From Cellvibrionaceae bacterium (GTDB taxonomy: Bacteria > Pseudomonadota > Gammaproteobacteria > Pseudomonadales > Cellvibrionaceae), in NCBI GenBank assembly GCA_002707785.1, contig PANW01000032.1, positions 82,363-146,362 on the forward strand: a DNA stretch of 64,000 nucleotides, in the 5' to 3' direction. Numbering within the stretch: position 1 is the first letter of the stretch; every line of letters begins with the position of its first letter. Positions 16,301-25,295 of the stretch are shown here, one piece after another. The notes beneath the pieces are model-generated. The model had not been told where the DNA came from. It did no database searches and was given only the letters and a program-made list of their open reading frames with translations. The translations under genes were made by a program, and so were the position numbers.

Positions 16301-17155
16301 CTAGGAGCGCAAAGCGTAAACCCAGTTGCGCTCTCGGTTGTCGCAGACGATCAGATGATGTGCAATTGATTGACACCAGCCAAAGTTCGCCGGCAGTTGC
16401 GTATCGTAGCGGGCTTTTATCGACAAGTTTTGCTTATCACGTTTTAGATAGTCGAACATTTCAGAAAAGCGAGTCTCTGCATCCAACCCCTGTTGTTCGG
16501 CCTGCTGCCAACTATACACAAACTTGGTGTAACTCATGGTCGACGCGCCCAGACCAATAGACAGCATGCGTTCGATGTAAGCTCTGTAACTATTGCTCCA
16601 GTGTTGGGAGTCTGTTTGACCTGAGTTTGACGCAAATTTCAAACGATTCTCACTGCTCAAACTGCCTTTTTTCAACGCTCGATTCAGTTGGTTTTCGACC
16701 AGTTGGAATTGTTTTTTACCGCAAAAAATAAGCTCTCCCGCCAACTCACATTCGCGCTCGCCTTCAGCCTCACCGAGCAGCTGAAATGGCCGTTCCGAAG
16801 CCTTCTCGACTGTTGATTGATTGGTTAGTCTGGGCCTGCTCGCACGCAAATCTCTACCGACAGGCTCGGTCGTTACTGCGAGATCAGGTAATTCTATACC
16901 CTCTTGCGCAGCAGCTCGCTTGAGAAGCAGTCGCTGAATTACGGGAGAGTTTCGACGAAACTCTCCGAGACTGGGCAACGAACGATAGTCGTGACGCACT
17001 TGACAATAGACAGCCTCGAGCTCCGTTCGCGACTCGCAAGCCTGCACGGAATGGTTCATAGACAACGAGATGACTAACGCAAATAAGTAGCGCGAGTAGC
17101 CAAGATGGAAGATCGACAGTCTCACTGAGCGTTTGCCTTCTGATCCCTTATTCAT
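16301..17155 (-). CDS. Unrecognised secreted protein following a TetR gene
   Basis: About 284 residues from the ATG at 17155, which overlaps the tetR stop region by 8 bases (ATGAATAA), so the two are coupled. There is a hydrophobic export segment (YLFALVISLSMNHSVQAC) ending at a Cys that could be a lipoprotein or plain signal site. The mature part is soluble and helical with four Cys (ECELAGELIFCGKK; FGWCQSIAHHLIVCDNRER) that may form disulfides. I do not recognise the family. The coupling suggests it is the regulator's target or part of its sensing. Confidence 0.65.
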   Translation of the reverse strand: MNKGSEGKRSVRLSIFHLGYSRYLFALVISLSMNHSVQACESRTELEAVYCQVRHDYRSLPSLGEFRRNSPVIQRLLLKRAAAQEGIELPDLAVTTEPVGRDLRASRPRLTNQSTVEKASERPFQLLGEAEGERECELAGELIFCGKKQFQLVENQLNRALKKGSLSSENRLKFASNSGQTDSQHWSNSYRAYIERMLSIGLGASTMSYTKFVYSWQQAEQQGLDAETRFSEMFDYLKRDKQNLSIKARYDTQLPANFGWCQSIAHHLIVCDNRERNWVYALRS

Positions 17156-17864
17156 TGAGTACTTGCCCGCTTGCCTCCGCCTTACTGGATAACAGCAGAA
17201 GCCCAGCAATCATCCGCTGCAAAGTTTGTTGCGCACGCTGCCACTGCTCTGAGTTTGCGCTTAAGGACAAGTTATACTCGAGATACAAGAGCGTCCCCAT
17301 CACAACTTGGGCATCGGCTTTGGGATTTGGCGACGCCAACTGAACCAGGAAACTCTCAATCGCCCGCAATTGCAGTTGATGGGGAATCGACACGACTTCC
17401 GCCAGATCTTTATTACACAGCGCCTCATGGCGAAAAGCCACCTCGACGCGCCTTTCTGCCGCTTGTTCGACCTGACTTTTCACATGCTCGAATAGAATGC
17501 CAGCAATGCCATCAATTAGCCTTGCAGAAAAAGCCCCGTCATTGCGAGATTGCGCGCCAGAGAGGTCTTGCAGCAACTCATAGCCTTTCTGTTGGAGCTG
17601 ACTGGAGTCATTGCTACTGCGAGTTTCCACGTAGTGGACAAAGGCATCGTGGAGCAACGCCTGTATATCATCAAAGTAGTAGGTGGTCGCCGCCAACGGC
17701 ACCTGCGCTTCTGCTGCGACCGCTCTATGTTTGACACCCCTAACACCATCGCGTTCGATCACTCTCAATGCAGCCTCTAGAATGGCTTGGCGCCGAGCTC
17801 TACTATCGCTACGCAGCGCGGGTCGACCTCGATACTGTAAGATATCGTCAAACAATGGCTGCAT
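17148..17864 (-). CDS. TetR family transcriptional regulator
   Basis: About 238 residues from the ATG at 17864, chosen because AAGGG sits 5 bases upstream; the ORF track's start at 17918 lacks this. The HTH occupies about residues 20-70: RRQAILEAALRVIERDGVRGVKHRAVAAEAQVPLAATTYYFDDI, with the usual recognition region replaced by PLAATTYYFDD, as in the RutR/BetI-like side of the family. The C-terminal half is a helical ligand domain. It is first in a two-gene unit with the secreted unknown protein. An AT-rich region upstream probably holds the promoter. Confidence 0.88.
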   Translation of the reverse strand: MQPLFDDILQYRGRPALRSDSRARRQAILEAALRVIERDGVRGVKHRAVAAEAQVPLAATTYYFDDIQALLHDAFVHYVETRSSNDSSQLQQKGYELLQDLSGAQSRNDGAFSARLIDGIAGILFEHVKSQVEQAAERRVEVAFRHEALCNKDLAEVVSIPHQLQLRAIESFLVQLASPNPKADAQVVMGTLLYLEYNLSLSANSEQWQRAQQTLQRMIAGLLLLSSKAEASGQVLNE

Positions 17865-18054
17865 ATTAACCCTTTTTATTGAGAGCTTAGAGAGCCACTT
17901 TGTGAGCTCAATAAACAAATATTATAGTGGTGGATTGTCGCAGGAAACATCATACCGAAAAGACCTGAGCATCCTATTAAAATCCGCTAAGGTGACACCA
18001 ACTTGGCATGAACGGTAAATAATCGTAGGGTTCTGGTCGCTAGATAATGTGAGT

Positions 18055-18624
18055 TTATAGGTGACTCAACTGAGAAAATTGCGGTCGCAGGTACTCCACC
18101 TGATCGGCGCGAATACGGGCGCCGTTGATCAGCGCTAGATATTCCGCGGCATTGGGTCGGTAGGGCAACGCGATCAACTCCATCGTAATCTCTTCGAGCA
18201 ACCAATTACCTTTACGCTGATTGCACCGTTTACACGCAGCCACGACGTTCTCCCAGCGATCTTTGCCACCGCGACTTTTGGGATGCACATGATCCCGAGA
18301 CAATTCACGGCCTTTGAAATAGCGACCGCAATAGAGACATTGGTGATTATCGCGACAGAACAACGCCGGATTATTGAGGGGAGGAATGGCTCGTCTCGGC
18401 GCCAAACGACCGCCGCCGCAGGCCAAGATAGCCGGCACCTCAATGTAGCTGCGTTTGCCGGTTAGACGTGAATGACCACCGTGAATACGATGCACAACCC
18501 CACCCAAGCTCCAAGCCACCAGCTCGCGTGCGTATAAGCACACAGCCAGCTGCCAATCAATCCATTCCAGCGGGTGGCCGGCGGCATTCAAACGCAGAAT
18601 TCTAGCCTCGGCGCTCATGGCCAA
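18055..18624 (-). CDS. HNH endonuclease domain protein
   Basis: A 189-residue protein whose C-terminal half is an HNH nuclease: CLYCGR, LSRDHVHPKSRGGKDRWENVVAACKRCNQRKGN, i.e. two CxxC zinc knuckles around the DHVxPxSRGG...N catalytic core. The N-terminal half (ILRLNAAGHPLEWIDWQLAVCLYARELVAW) is the conserved extension of this common chromosomal family, whose members are found in many bacteria without phage context and have unclear targets. It is monocistronic. A nearby second ATG (MSAEAR) could also be the start. Confidence 0.9.
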   Translation of the reverse strand: MAMSAEARILRLNAAGHPLEWIDWQLAVCLYARELVAWSLGGVVHRIHGGHSRLTGKRSYIEVPAILACGGGRLAPRRAIPPLNNPALFCRDNHQCLYCGRYFKGRELSRDHVHPKSRGGKDRWENVVAACKRCNQRKGNWLLEEITMELIALPYRPNAAEYLALINGARIRADQVEYLRPQFSQLSHL

Positions 18625-19090
18625 ACCTCCCTTAAACCCAACCCTTGATCACAGCGGTTAACCCCACGCAAAATCAACCCAGCGAGAATTACAAAACTGA
18701 GGGATTTGCGGCCGGGCGGCATCAATAGAGAAATACAATCTAGACGAGCGAAGAAATGGAGACAATGGCGATCACGAACATGCAGAGCCTGTTTTTCACG
18801 AGAGAAAGACAGACTTGCCAGAGAGGGCGGCTTTATTCCGTCGTGCTCTAGAAAAAAGCCGAGTAGTTGTGTCCCAATTGCTCTGTTGAAGACCTAACCT
18901 CCAATGATCGAAGCGGTAACACCGATGCATCTGAGTATCCGCCGGCGATAGCAGCGAGTCAAGGTATGACCCTGGTGTGTTAGACAGCCTAAAACCTGAA
19001 TGCGGCAAAAAAGACGAAATTCACAACTAGGGGGAGCCGGATGAGTCATAACCTAAAGAGGAGTTACAACTTTTCGGTCTATAAAAAATG
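18625..19090. other. Gene-free stretch with possible group II intron RNA remnant
   Basis: No convincing ORF; the listed short ORFs look spurious. The part from about 18885 to 19046 has phrases that remind me of group II intron RNA: GCCTAAAACCTGAATGCGGC (domain I-like) and GAGCCGGATGAGT at 19034-19046, which looks like the 5' arm of domain V. The matching 3' arm (ACGTCCGGTTC-like) is missing, and there is no reverse transcriptase. If real it is a degenerate fragment. Memory-based resemblance only. Confidence 0.25.
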
Positions 19091-19120
19091 AAAAACCCCA
19101 GTAGCATCCCGCCACTGGGG
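19091..19120 (-). terminator. Intrinsic terminator for the motA-motB-pilZ unit
   Basis: Read on the minus strand: CCCCAGT, an 11-base loop, ACTGGGG, then TTTTT. It is the first T-tailed hairpin downstream of pilZ, 230 bases past its stop. The plus-strand 91-codon ORF at 19088 starts inside it and is probably not a gene. Confidence 0.75.
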
Positions 19121-19348
19121 TATATTCTCACAGGATTTTTTTACCCTAATTCCATTAAGCCAGCAAATTCCATAGTCCTTGCTGTTTGTTTGTCCTTATA
19201 TCCTTATTTGCTCATCCGTGTGCTTCATCCTTGTGTACCTAATAATAGACCATTGCGCGAGTTTCAACAGTGGAGAAGATCGGCAATGTTTGTGAGATAT
19301 ATCCTACAAAATGATTGCCACGGCAACGGCTTAAGCGACAACGTCGAT

Positions 19349-19945
19349 TCATTCATTGGCTAAGGCCTCATCATCACGCAAGGCTTTCAGCAACACCCCC
19401 TGCCGTTTAACAATGTGCTGGATGAGTAGCTCTTGGTCTTCGGGGCTCATGCCAGTGAAATCCACGCGGGTATGGAAGCCATCGCCCTCGTTTGCCGGCG
19501 CCGTGGCCACCACCACGCCATGACAGTGCACGAGATAGCGCCCAGGCAGTAGCATTAACTCAAGATCCACAACCGTACCGGTTTCTAAGGCCTCCTCCAC
19601 CGCTAATGCCATCCCACAGGCGCTGATGTTGACCTCTTGCACCTTGTGCACCAGTTTCTGTGTGATGCGCGATTCCAGCTCTAGCTGCTGAATAACACAA
19701 TTCACCTTTTTGTTGAGTACGCCTAGCAGCTCGCCGACGGTGGGATCTTTAATGACCACTTGCGACAAGAGCGTGTCGATCTGTTTGTTGTAGTCCGAGA
19801 GCAGGGTAATGGTATCGGTGGGATTGATCAGTGAATCAATACGTTGATTGAGTTCTGACTCTTTTAATATACGGTAGTGCACACCAACGTTGTCGTTGAT
19901 TCTAAAAAATCGGCGGCGGTCAGCACTCGCTGCGGGTTCATTCAT
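19349..19945 (-). CDS. PilZ domain protein downstream of the flagellar motor genes
   Basis: A 198-residue protein with both PilZ c-di-GMP-binding motifs: RRFFR (about residues 11-15) and NISACG (about 107-112), then RVDFTGMSPEDQELLIQHIVKRQ at the end. Unusually, about 90 residues separate the two motifs, where PilZ domains normally have 20-30. The insert (LNQRIDSLINPTDTITLLSDYNKQIDTLL...) is predicted helical. The gene begins 12 bases after motB, pointing to a c-di-GMP input on motor function or assembly; that role is inferred from context. Confidence 0.85.
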   Translation of the reverse strand: MNEPAASADRRRFFRINDNVGVHYRILKESELNQRIDSLINPTDTITLLSDYNKQIDTLLSQVVIKDPTVGELLGVLNKKVNCVIQQLELESRITQKLVHKVQEVNISACGMALAVEEALETGTVVDLELMLLPGRYLVHCHGVVVATAPANEGDGFHTRVDFTGMSPEDQELLIQHIVKRQGVLLKALRDDEALANE

Positions 19946-19957
19946 AAACTACAGACC

Positions 19958-20938
19958 TTAAAAAATTTCGTCAGGTTTCAAATCAAAAAGATATTCGGGA
20001 TCGAGATCAAGATCGCGCAGCAAGTCAGAGCCTTCTTCTTGCAGCAGTTTAACGTCTTCATCACTGAGGCTTTCATCCAACCCCTGCTGGATCACGATTT
20101 CGACACGTCGATTGCGGGAGCGATTGTCACGCGAGTTATTGGCCACCAAAGGCACCGTATCGGCGTAGCCGGCAATTGCGAAACGGCGCTCATTGATGCC
20201 GTCTTTCATTAGTTCATGGGCAACCGATACCGCGCGCGACGATGACAGCTCCCAGTTAGAGCGAAAGCGTGCGGTGGTAATCGGAATGTTATCGGTATGC
20301 CCTTCGACAAAGACCTTGCCGGGCTTGGCCCGCAGCACTTCTCGAATCTCATCAATCACATCGTAATAGTCATCATTGAGTTCTGCCGATGCGGTTTTGA
20401 AAGACCCTTTTTCACGGATGCGGATAATAATCTTGCGACCGCGGGTTTCGACTTCGATTTCGCCTTTAGCGATTTGATCATGCAGAGCTTGTGCGATTTC
20501 CACCGCACCCTGCTCAGTCTGCGCGATCAGCTCTTCCAGTTTTTCTTTAACACGAACCTTGGCACCAGCTTCGTTGTTAACGTCACCCTGCTCAACATCG
20601 AACTCCTGATCACACTCAAAGTCCAATGAGCTCTGAGTCAGGTCTTGAGTCTTTTGCCAAATTTCGTTGATTGGGGTTGGCTCGGGAATGGCGGGACTAA
20701 ATTCTTGCGCAATAATACTTGTCCCTTTGGGCACGTCGGTCACATTTAGTTTATTTTGTACGCCAAACGCCTGCGCCATGGAACCCGCCAGACGTTTGAA
20801 CTTCATCGCGTCCATCTCTGAAAATGACAACAACAACACAAAGAAACACATCAATAGCGACATCAAGTCGGCAAAGGTGCCCATCCAAGGAGGTAATCCC
20901 TCGGGAGGACACTTACATTTTTGCTCTTCATCACTCAT
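19958..20938 (-). CDS. motB: Flagellar motor stator protein MotB/PomB
   Basis: Stator B subunit of 326 residues. One membrane helix follows a short cytosolic N-terminus, with the ion-binding Asp24 in FADLMSLLMCFFVLLLSF as in PomB. A periplasmic linker leads to the OmpA-like peptidoglycan-binding domain (VFVEGHTDNIPITTARFRSNWELSSSRAVSVAHEL; IAGYADTVPLV...NRRVEIVI). Features favour the Na+-driven PomB branch, consistent with its partner. Second gene of motA-motB-pilZ on the minus strand, 71 bases after motA. The rest of the flagellar genes are not in the window. Confidence 0.94.
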   Translation of the reverse strand: MSDEEQKCKCPPEGLPPWMGTFADLMSLLMCFFVLLLSFSEMDAMKFKRLAGSMAQAFGVQNKLNVTDVPKGTSIIAQEFSPAIPEPTPINEIWQKTQDLTQSSLDFECDQEFDVEQGDVNNEAGAKVRVKEKLEELIAQTEQGAVEIAQALHDQIAKGEIEVETRGRKIIIRIREKGSFKTASAELNDDYYDVIDEIREVLRAKPGKVFVEGHTDNIPITTARFRSNWELSSSRAVSVAHELMKDGINERRFAIAGYADTVPLVANNSRDNRSRNRRVEIVIQQGLDESLSDEDVKLLQEEGSDLLRDLDLDPEYLFDLKPDEIF

Positions 20939-21009
20939 GGAAATGAAAATTCCTATTTATACTCAACGGGAAAGATTTCGGTCACGATCAGTCAAGGACT
21001 ATTGAGAGC

Positions 21010-21768
21010 CTATTCTTCAGTCACATCACGCTTACCTTCCGGCAAATAGGTTCTCAACATGGTATCGATAACGCGAGGATTCTGTCCCCCTTGAATGGCC
21101 AAGAGCGCATCCAAGATCAAGCTCTTGACCATGGCCTCCTCCCCCGCCCGCAATTTCAACTTATCAGCCACCGGCTCACAAAACGCATTCGCCAGTACCG
21201 CGCCGTACAGAGTAGTCAGCAGCGCTACCGCCATTGCCGGACCAATAGATTTGGGATCATCCATGTTGGCCAACATGGCCACCAGACCGATCAAGGTACC
21301 GATCATTCCCATTGCTGGAGCCATAGCGGCCAATGACGAAAAGATCTTGGCAGCGGTTTCGTGTCGCTCTTCGGCCAGCGTGCGATCTTTGGATAGGAGC
21401 GCTTTGACGACCTCTGGGTCGTGACCGTCGACGAGAAGCTGAATCCCTCTTTGCAGGAATTCATTGCCCACCTCCTTGCCCTCGAGAGCCAAGAGCCCGC
21501 CCTTTCGAGCCGTATCTGCCAGCTCGACGATCTCATCGATTAACTCACCAGGGTCGGAGAGTTTGCTGGAGAAGCTCTTGCCGGCAACCTTTGCGGCCCC
21601 AAGAAATTGCCCCAAGCCAAACTTGGCCATGACCGCAAACAAGCTACCGCCGAATACGATCACCAGAGACGGGACATTCATGAACATTCCCAGATCGCCG
21701 CTCATTAACATGGTGGCTATGATCAGACCGAATGCCCCAATCAATCCCACTATCGTCGCTAAATCCAC
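21010..21768 (-). CDS. motA: Flagellar motor stator protein MotA/PomA
   Basis: Stator A subunit of 252 residues with four membrane helices: two at the N-terminus (ATIVGLIGAFGLIIATML; VPSLVIVFGGSLFAVM) and two after the cytoplasmic loop (APAMGMIGTLIGLVAMLANMDDP; GPAMAVALLTTLYGAVLANAF). The sequence runs closely parallel to Vibrio PomA (LLVDGHDPEVV, NMDDPKSIGPAMAVALLTTLYGA, GQNPRVID), so a Na+-driven torque unit is likely. First gene of the unit; divergent from xseB, so its promoter lies in 21769-22075. Confidence 0.95.
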   Translation of the reverse strand: MDLATIVGLIGAFGLIIATMLMSGDLGMFMNVPSLVIVFGGSLFAVMAKFGLGQFLGAAKVAGKSFSSKLSDPGELIDEIVELADTARKGGLLALEGKEVGNEFLQRGIQLLVDGHDPEVVKALLSKDRTLAEERHETAAKIFSSLAAMAPAMGMIGTLIGLVAMLANMDDPKSIGPAMAVALLTTLYGAVLANAFCEPVADKLKLRAGEEAMVKSLILDALLAIQGGQNPRVIDTMLRTYLPEGKRDVTEE

Positions 21769-22075
21769 TTCAAACTCCTATGCAACGGACGTGCTCGCAG
21801 TCGCGCCCCTCTATCTGGGCAACATCAATACGAGACACCCCCAAACAAGCTGGCCATGGCTGGCGCAGACTCATCTGATTCAAATACAGCTTTCTCGGTT
21901 ATCGGCCAAACGGGAAAAATCACCACCTCTTTTAGCAGAAATTGAGGATTCTTCGCCTTCGCCGCACCGAAAGTTTAGCAGCCCTCATCGATGAAACCGA
22001 ACCGCTTGCTCAGATTGACCTAGATTGCTTGCTTCTGTAGTGTTCCCCGCTGTCATTCACAGTGAGAGAATTCCC

Positions 22076-22315
22076 GTGGCAGCCAAGAAAAAAGCCGTCG
22101 ACTTCGAACAATCCCTACAGCAGTTAGAAGCCCTAGTCACCGAGATGGAAAAAGGCGAATTAAGCCTAGAAGACTCCTTAAAAGCCTTTGAAAACGGCAT
22201 ACAGCTCACACGCGAATGCCAGACCCGCCTTGCCGAAGCGGAGCAAAAAGTTCAGCTACTCGTCGAACAGCAGGGCCAGCTCACCAGCCAACCCTTTGCA
22301 GACGATACTCTATGA
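22076..22315 (+). CDS. xseB: Exodeoxyribonuclease VII small subunit
   Basis: A 79-residue subunit of exonuclease VII, which degrades single-stranded DNA from both ends together with XseA (not in the window). The sequence [45 protein letters not shown] is the whole coiled-coil family domain. I take the GTG at 22076 as start: it gives the standard length, while the ORF track's 22025 start adds 17 alien residues. The stop overlaps the ispA start (ATGA). First gene of xseB-ispA-dxs, a common gammaproteobacterial order. Confidence 0.93.
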   Translation: MAAKKKAVDFEQSLQQLEALVTEMEKGELSLEDSLKAFENGIQLTRECQTRLAEAEQKVQLLVEQQGQLTSQPFADDTL

Positions 22316-23202
22316 GCACTCAGCTCGACGGTTTTCTGCACCAAGGACAAAAGCGCATCGACGAGGTTTTACGTGTCGCTCTGTCGCCGATTCCGAATGG
22401 CGACGAACGCTTGATGCAAGCCATGCAATACAGCTTATTGAGCGGTGGCAAACGTATTCGACCTATTTTGGCTTACGCCAGCGCGCAAGCCGTGGCAGAA
22501 CTCAGCGCTGCAGTGGATCGAGTAGGCTGCGCGGTTGAGGCCATCCATGCCTACAGCTTGATACACGATGATCTGCCGGCCATGGACGACGATGACTTGC
22601 GTCGCGGACAGCCCACTTGTCATATCGCCTTCGATGAGGCCAGTGCGATTCTGGCTGGCGATGCCCTGCAAACCCTCGCATTCGAGCAGCTTGCGAGCGC
22701 TCCTAACATCAGTGATAGCACACGCATTGAGCTCATCCAAGAACTGGCATCGGCATCGGGTGCTGCCGGCATGGTCGGCGGCCAAGCGATTGACTTGGCG
22801 AGCGTCAATCAACAGCCCTCACTGCAGCAACTGCAGCAGATGCATTCTCTCAAGACCGGCGCTTTGATTCGCGCCAGCGTCAGAATGGGAGCAATAGCAA
22901 CCGGAGCGGCAAGCCCGCAGCAGCTGCAAGCACTGTCGCTTTATGCCGATGCCATCGGCTTAGCCTTCCAGGTGCAGGATGACATTCTTGATGTGATTGC
23001 TGACACGGAGACACTCGGCAAACAACAGGGCGCCGACATAGCACTGAACAAGCCAACCTACGTCTCACTATTGGGGCTAGAACAGGCCCAGCAGAAAGCC
23101 CAACAACTGCACCAAACCGCGCTGGACGCCTTGGCTGGGTTTGACCAAAAGGCCGATATTCTAAGGGCTTTGGCGAGCTACATCATCGAGCGTGAGAAAT
23201 AG
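22312..23202 (+). CDS. ispA: Farnesyl diphosphate synthase
   Basis: Prenyl chain elongation enzyme (296 residues from ATG 22312) that condenses IPP with DMAPP and GPP to FPP for ubiquinone, undecaprenyl phosphate and haem O. The first Asp-rich motif is in [15 protein letters not shown] and the second in [31 protein letters not shown] is the IPP-binding start. The ATGA overlap with xseB and the ORF-track's earlier in-frame ATG inside xseB both argue for 22312. Followed by dxs 121 bases later. Confidence 0.95.
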   Translation: MSTQLDGFLHQGQKRIDEVLRVALSPIPNGDERLMQAMQYSLLSGGKRIRPILAYASAQAVAELSAAVDRVGCAVEAIHAYSLIHDDLPAMDDDDLRRGQPTCHIAFDEASAILAGDALQTLAFEQLASAPNISDSTRIELIQELASASGAAGMVGGQAIDLASVNQQPSLQQLQQMHSLKTGALIRASVRMGAIATGAASPQQLQALSLYADAIGLAFQVQDDILDVIADTETLGKQQGADIALNKPTYVSLLGLEQAQQKAQQLHQTALDALAGFDQKADILRALASYIIEREK

Positions 23203-23323
23203 CGAGTCGGTATCAAGATCGGCTCAGTCAATTGCCTCACATAAAACCTTAATAAAGCTATGCTTTCTGCGTCTATCCCCCTAAAATCCCCTTTCTAGTC
23301 GCAAAACAATCAGTAACGGCCGC

Positions 23324-25231
23324 ATGTTTGAAGAAATCCCGCTTTCTCGCCCCCTGACCCCACTTCTTGATCAGGTGAATAATCCAGCAGACTTGCGTCA
23401 GCTGGAGGAAAAACAGTTGCCGCAACTGGCTCGAGAACTGCGCGAATTTATGCTCTATAGCGTGGGGCAAACCGGCGGTCACTTTGGCGCGGGCTTGGGC
23501 GTGGTCGAACTCACCATCGCTCTTCACTATTGTTACAACACCCCCGAAGATCGCTTGGTCTGGGATGTTGGCCATCAGACCTACCCCCATAAGATTCTTA
23601 CCGGTCGCCGTGAGCAAATGCTTACTATGCGTCAAGAAGACGGCCTTTCAGGCTTCCCCAAACGAGCCGAAAGCCAGTTTGATACCTTTGGCGTAGGGCA
23701 TTCCAGCACCTCGATAAGCGCCGCCTTGGGCATGGCGCTGGGCGCAGAAATGGATGCCAGCGGCCGCAAAAATGTCGCGGTCATCGGCGACGGTGCCATG
23801 ACCGCCGGCATGGCGTTTGAAGCTCTGAACCATGCCGCCCACGCAGAGGCGGATATGTTGGTGGTCTTGAACGACAACAACATGTCGATTTCACCCAATG
23901 TCGGCGGATTGGCCAATTATTTCTCCAAAGTCTGGGCCAGTAAGCTCTACACCAACTTCCGCGAAGGCAGTAAAAAAGTGCTGTCAAAAATACCGCAAGC
24001 GTGGGAGCTGGCGCGCAAAACCGAAGAACACATGAAGGGCATGATCTCTCCTGGCACGCTGTTTGAAGAGTTGGGCTTTTATTACATCGGCCCCATTGAC
24101 GGGCACGACCTAGAGCGATTGACCCACGACCTGCGCAACTTGCGCAGTCTGCCAGGGCCGAAGCTACTGCACATCATTACTCGTAAGGGTAAGGGCTTTG
24201 CCCCGGCAGAAGCCGACCCCGTGGGCTATCACGCGCTCAACAAAATTGAACCCAAACCCAAGGTTCAAGACGTGCAACCGAAAAAAACCACCAAGAAGAA
24301 GTATCAAGACGTCTTCGGTGACTGGCTGTGCGACATGGCAGAAGTCGATGAGAAGCTCGTGGGTATTACCCCAGCGATGTGCGAAGGTTCAGGTATGGTC
24401 GACTTTGCACAGAGATTTCCAGAGCGCTTCCAAGACGTCGCCATCGCCGAACAACACGCGGTAACACTCGGTGCCGGCCTCGCCTGTGAAGGGCAAAAGC
24501 CCGTTGTCGCCATCTACTCGACTTTTTTACAGCGAGCCTATGACCAGCTGATACACGATGTCGCGATTCAGAACCTCGATGTCACCTTTGCCATCGATCG
24601 CGCCGGTTTAGTGGGCGAAGACGGTCCAACCCACGCCGGCAGTTTTGATCTCAGCTTTATGCGCTGCATCCCCAATATGGTGATCGCAGCACCCAGTGAC
24701 GAAAACGAGTGTCGCCAACTGCTCACCACCGCCTACCAGTTCGAAGGCCCCAGCGCCGTTCGCTACCCCCGAGGCACTGGTCCCGGCGCCGCCATCGAGA
24801 CTGAACTAAACGCACTCCCCATTGGCAAAGGCGTGATGAAACGACAAGGCCAGCGAGTGGCGATCTTAAATTTTGGCACGCTTTTGGCGGAAGCTGAAAT
24901 TGCCGCAGAGCAAGTGAATGCCAGCCTCTGTGACATGCGTTTTGTCAAACCTCTGGATATTGAGCTGCTGATTGAAGTCGCCAGCCGCCACGAATTACTG
25001 GTCACCGTAGAAGAAAACTGCATCGCTGGCGGAGCCGGAAGTGCGGTGATGGAGGCTCTGGCGGCTCGAGGACTAACGACCCCGGTAATGCCTTTTGGTT
25101 TACCCGACGACTTCATTGATCACGGTAAGCACGGCGATCTGTTGACTGCTGCAGGCTTGCACAGCGCCAACTTCGTCAAGCAAATCGAGCAACGCTTAGC
25201 GCCATCGCCAAAAGCCTCAAACCAAGCTTAA
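23324..25231 (+). CDS. dxs: 1-deoxy-D-xylulose-5-phosphate synthase
   Basis: Thiamine-diphosphate enzyme (635 residues) that joins pyruvate and glyceraldehyde 3-phosphate in the first step of the MEP isoprenoid pathway. Visible signatures: [17 protein letters not shown], the ThDP-binding [17 protein letters not shown]...[14 protein letters not shown], and the transketolase pyrimidine domain [16 protein letters not shown] with [20 protein letters not shown]. Length and domain order are normal. It shares a cluster with ispA, so early and later steps of the same pathway sit together. Confidence 0.97.
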   Translation: MFEEIPLSRPLTPLLDQVNNPADLRQLEEKQLPQLARELREFMLYSVGQTGGHFGAGLGVVELTIALHYCYNTPEDRLVWDVGHQTYPHKILTGRREQMLTMRQEDGLSGFPKRAESQFDTFGVGHSSTSISAALGMALGAEMDASGRKNVAVIGDGAMTAGMAFEALNHAAHAEADMLVVLNDNNMSISPNVGGLANYFSKVWASKLYTNFREGSKKVLSKIPQAWELARKTEEHMKGMISPGTLFEELGFYYIGPIDGHDLERLTHDLRNLRSLPGPKLLHIITRKGKGFAPAEADPVGYHALNKIEPKPKVQDVQPKKTTKKKYQDVFGDWLCDMAEVDEKLVGITPAMCEGSGMVDFAQRFPERFQDVAIAEQHAVTLGAGLACEGQKPVVAIYSTFLQRAYDQLIHDVAIQNLDVTFAIDRAGLVGEDGPTHAGSFDLSFMRCIPNMVIAAPSDENECRQLLTTAYQFEGPSAVRYPRGTGPGAAIETELNALPIGKGVMKRQGQRVAILNFGTLLAEAEIAAEQVNASLCDMRFVKPLDIELLIEVASRHELLVTVEENCIAGGAGSAVMEALAARGLTTPVMPFGLPDDFIDHGKHGDLLTAAGLHSANFVKQIEQRLAPSPKASNQA

Positions 25232-25241
25232 AATCGCTGAC

Positions 25242-25261
25242 CAGGCCCTTTTGAGGGCCTG
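25242..25261. terminator. Hairpin after dxs
   Basis: CAGGCCCT and AGGGCCTG pair perfectly with a TTTG loop, starting 11 bases after the dxs stop. No T-tail; terminator role by position. Confidence 0.5.
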
Positions 25262-25295
25262 TCGCCTCCCCCTATCAAGACAAAGGCCTATTAAG

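Noticed and set aside
17171-17734. 187-residue plus-strand ORF opposite tetR
   Set aside because: The minus strand encodes a clear TetR HTH over the same bases; the plus ORF is low-complexity Arg/Pro/His-rich.
18706-18897. 63-residue basic ORF in the gene-free stretch
   Set aside because: Composition is Arg/Ser/Cys-rich without domain pattern, there is no Shine-Dalgarno, and another ORF on the opposite strand overlaps it; it looks like chance in untranslated sequence.
2512-19348. Genomic island or defence island in the accessory-looking region
   Set aside because: No integrase, tRNA attachment site, direct flanking repeats, restriction or toxin-antitoxin genes are visible; the HNH protein is of the common chromosomal type.
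19088-19363. 91-residue plus-strand ORF with a hydrophobic stretch
   Set aside because: It begins inside the T-tailed terminator of the minus-strand motAB-pilZ unit, has no ribosome-binding site, and its end overlaps pilZ.
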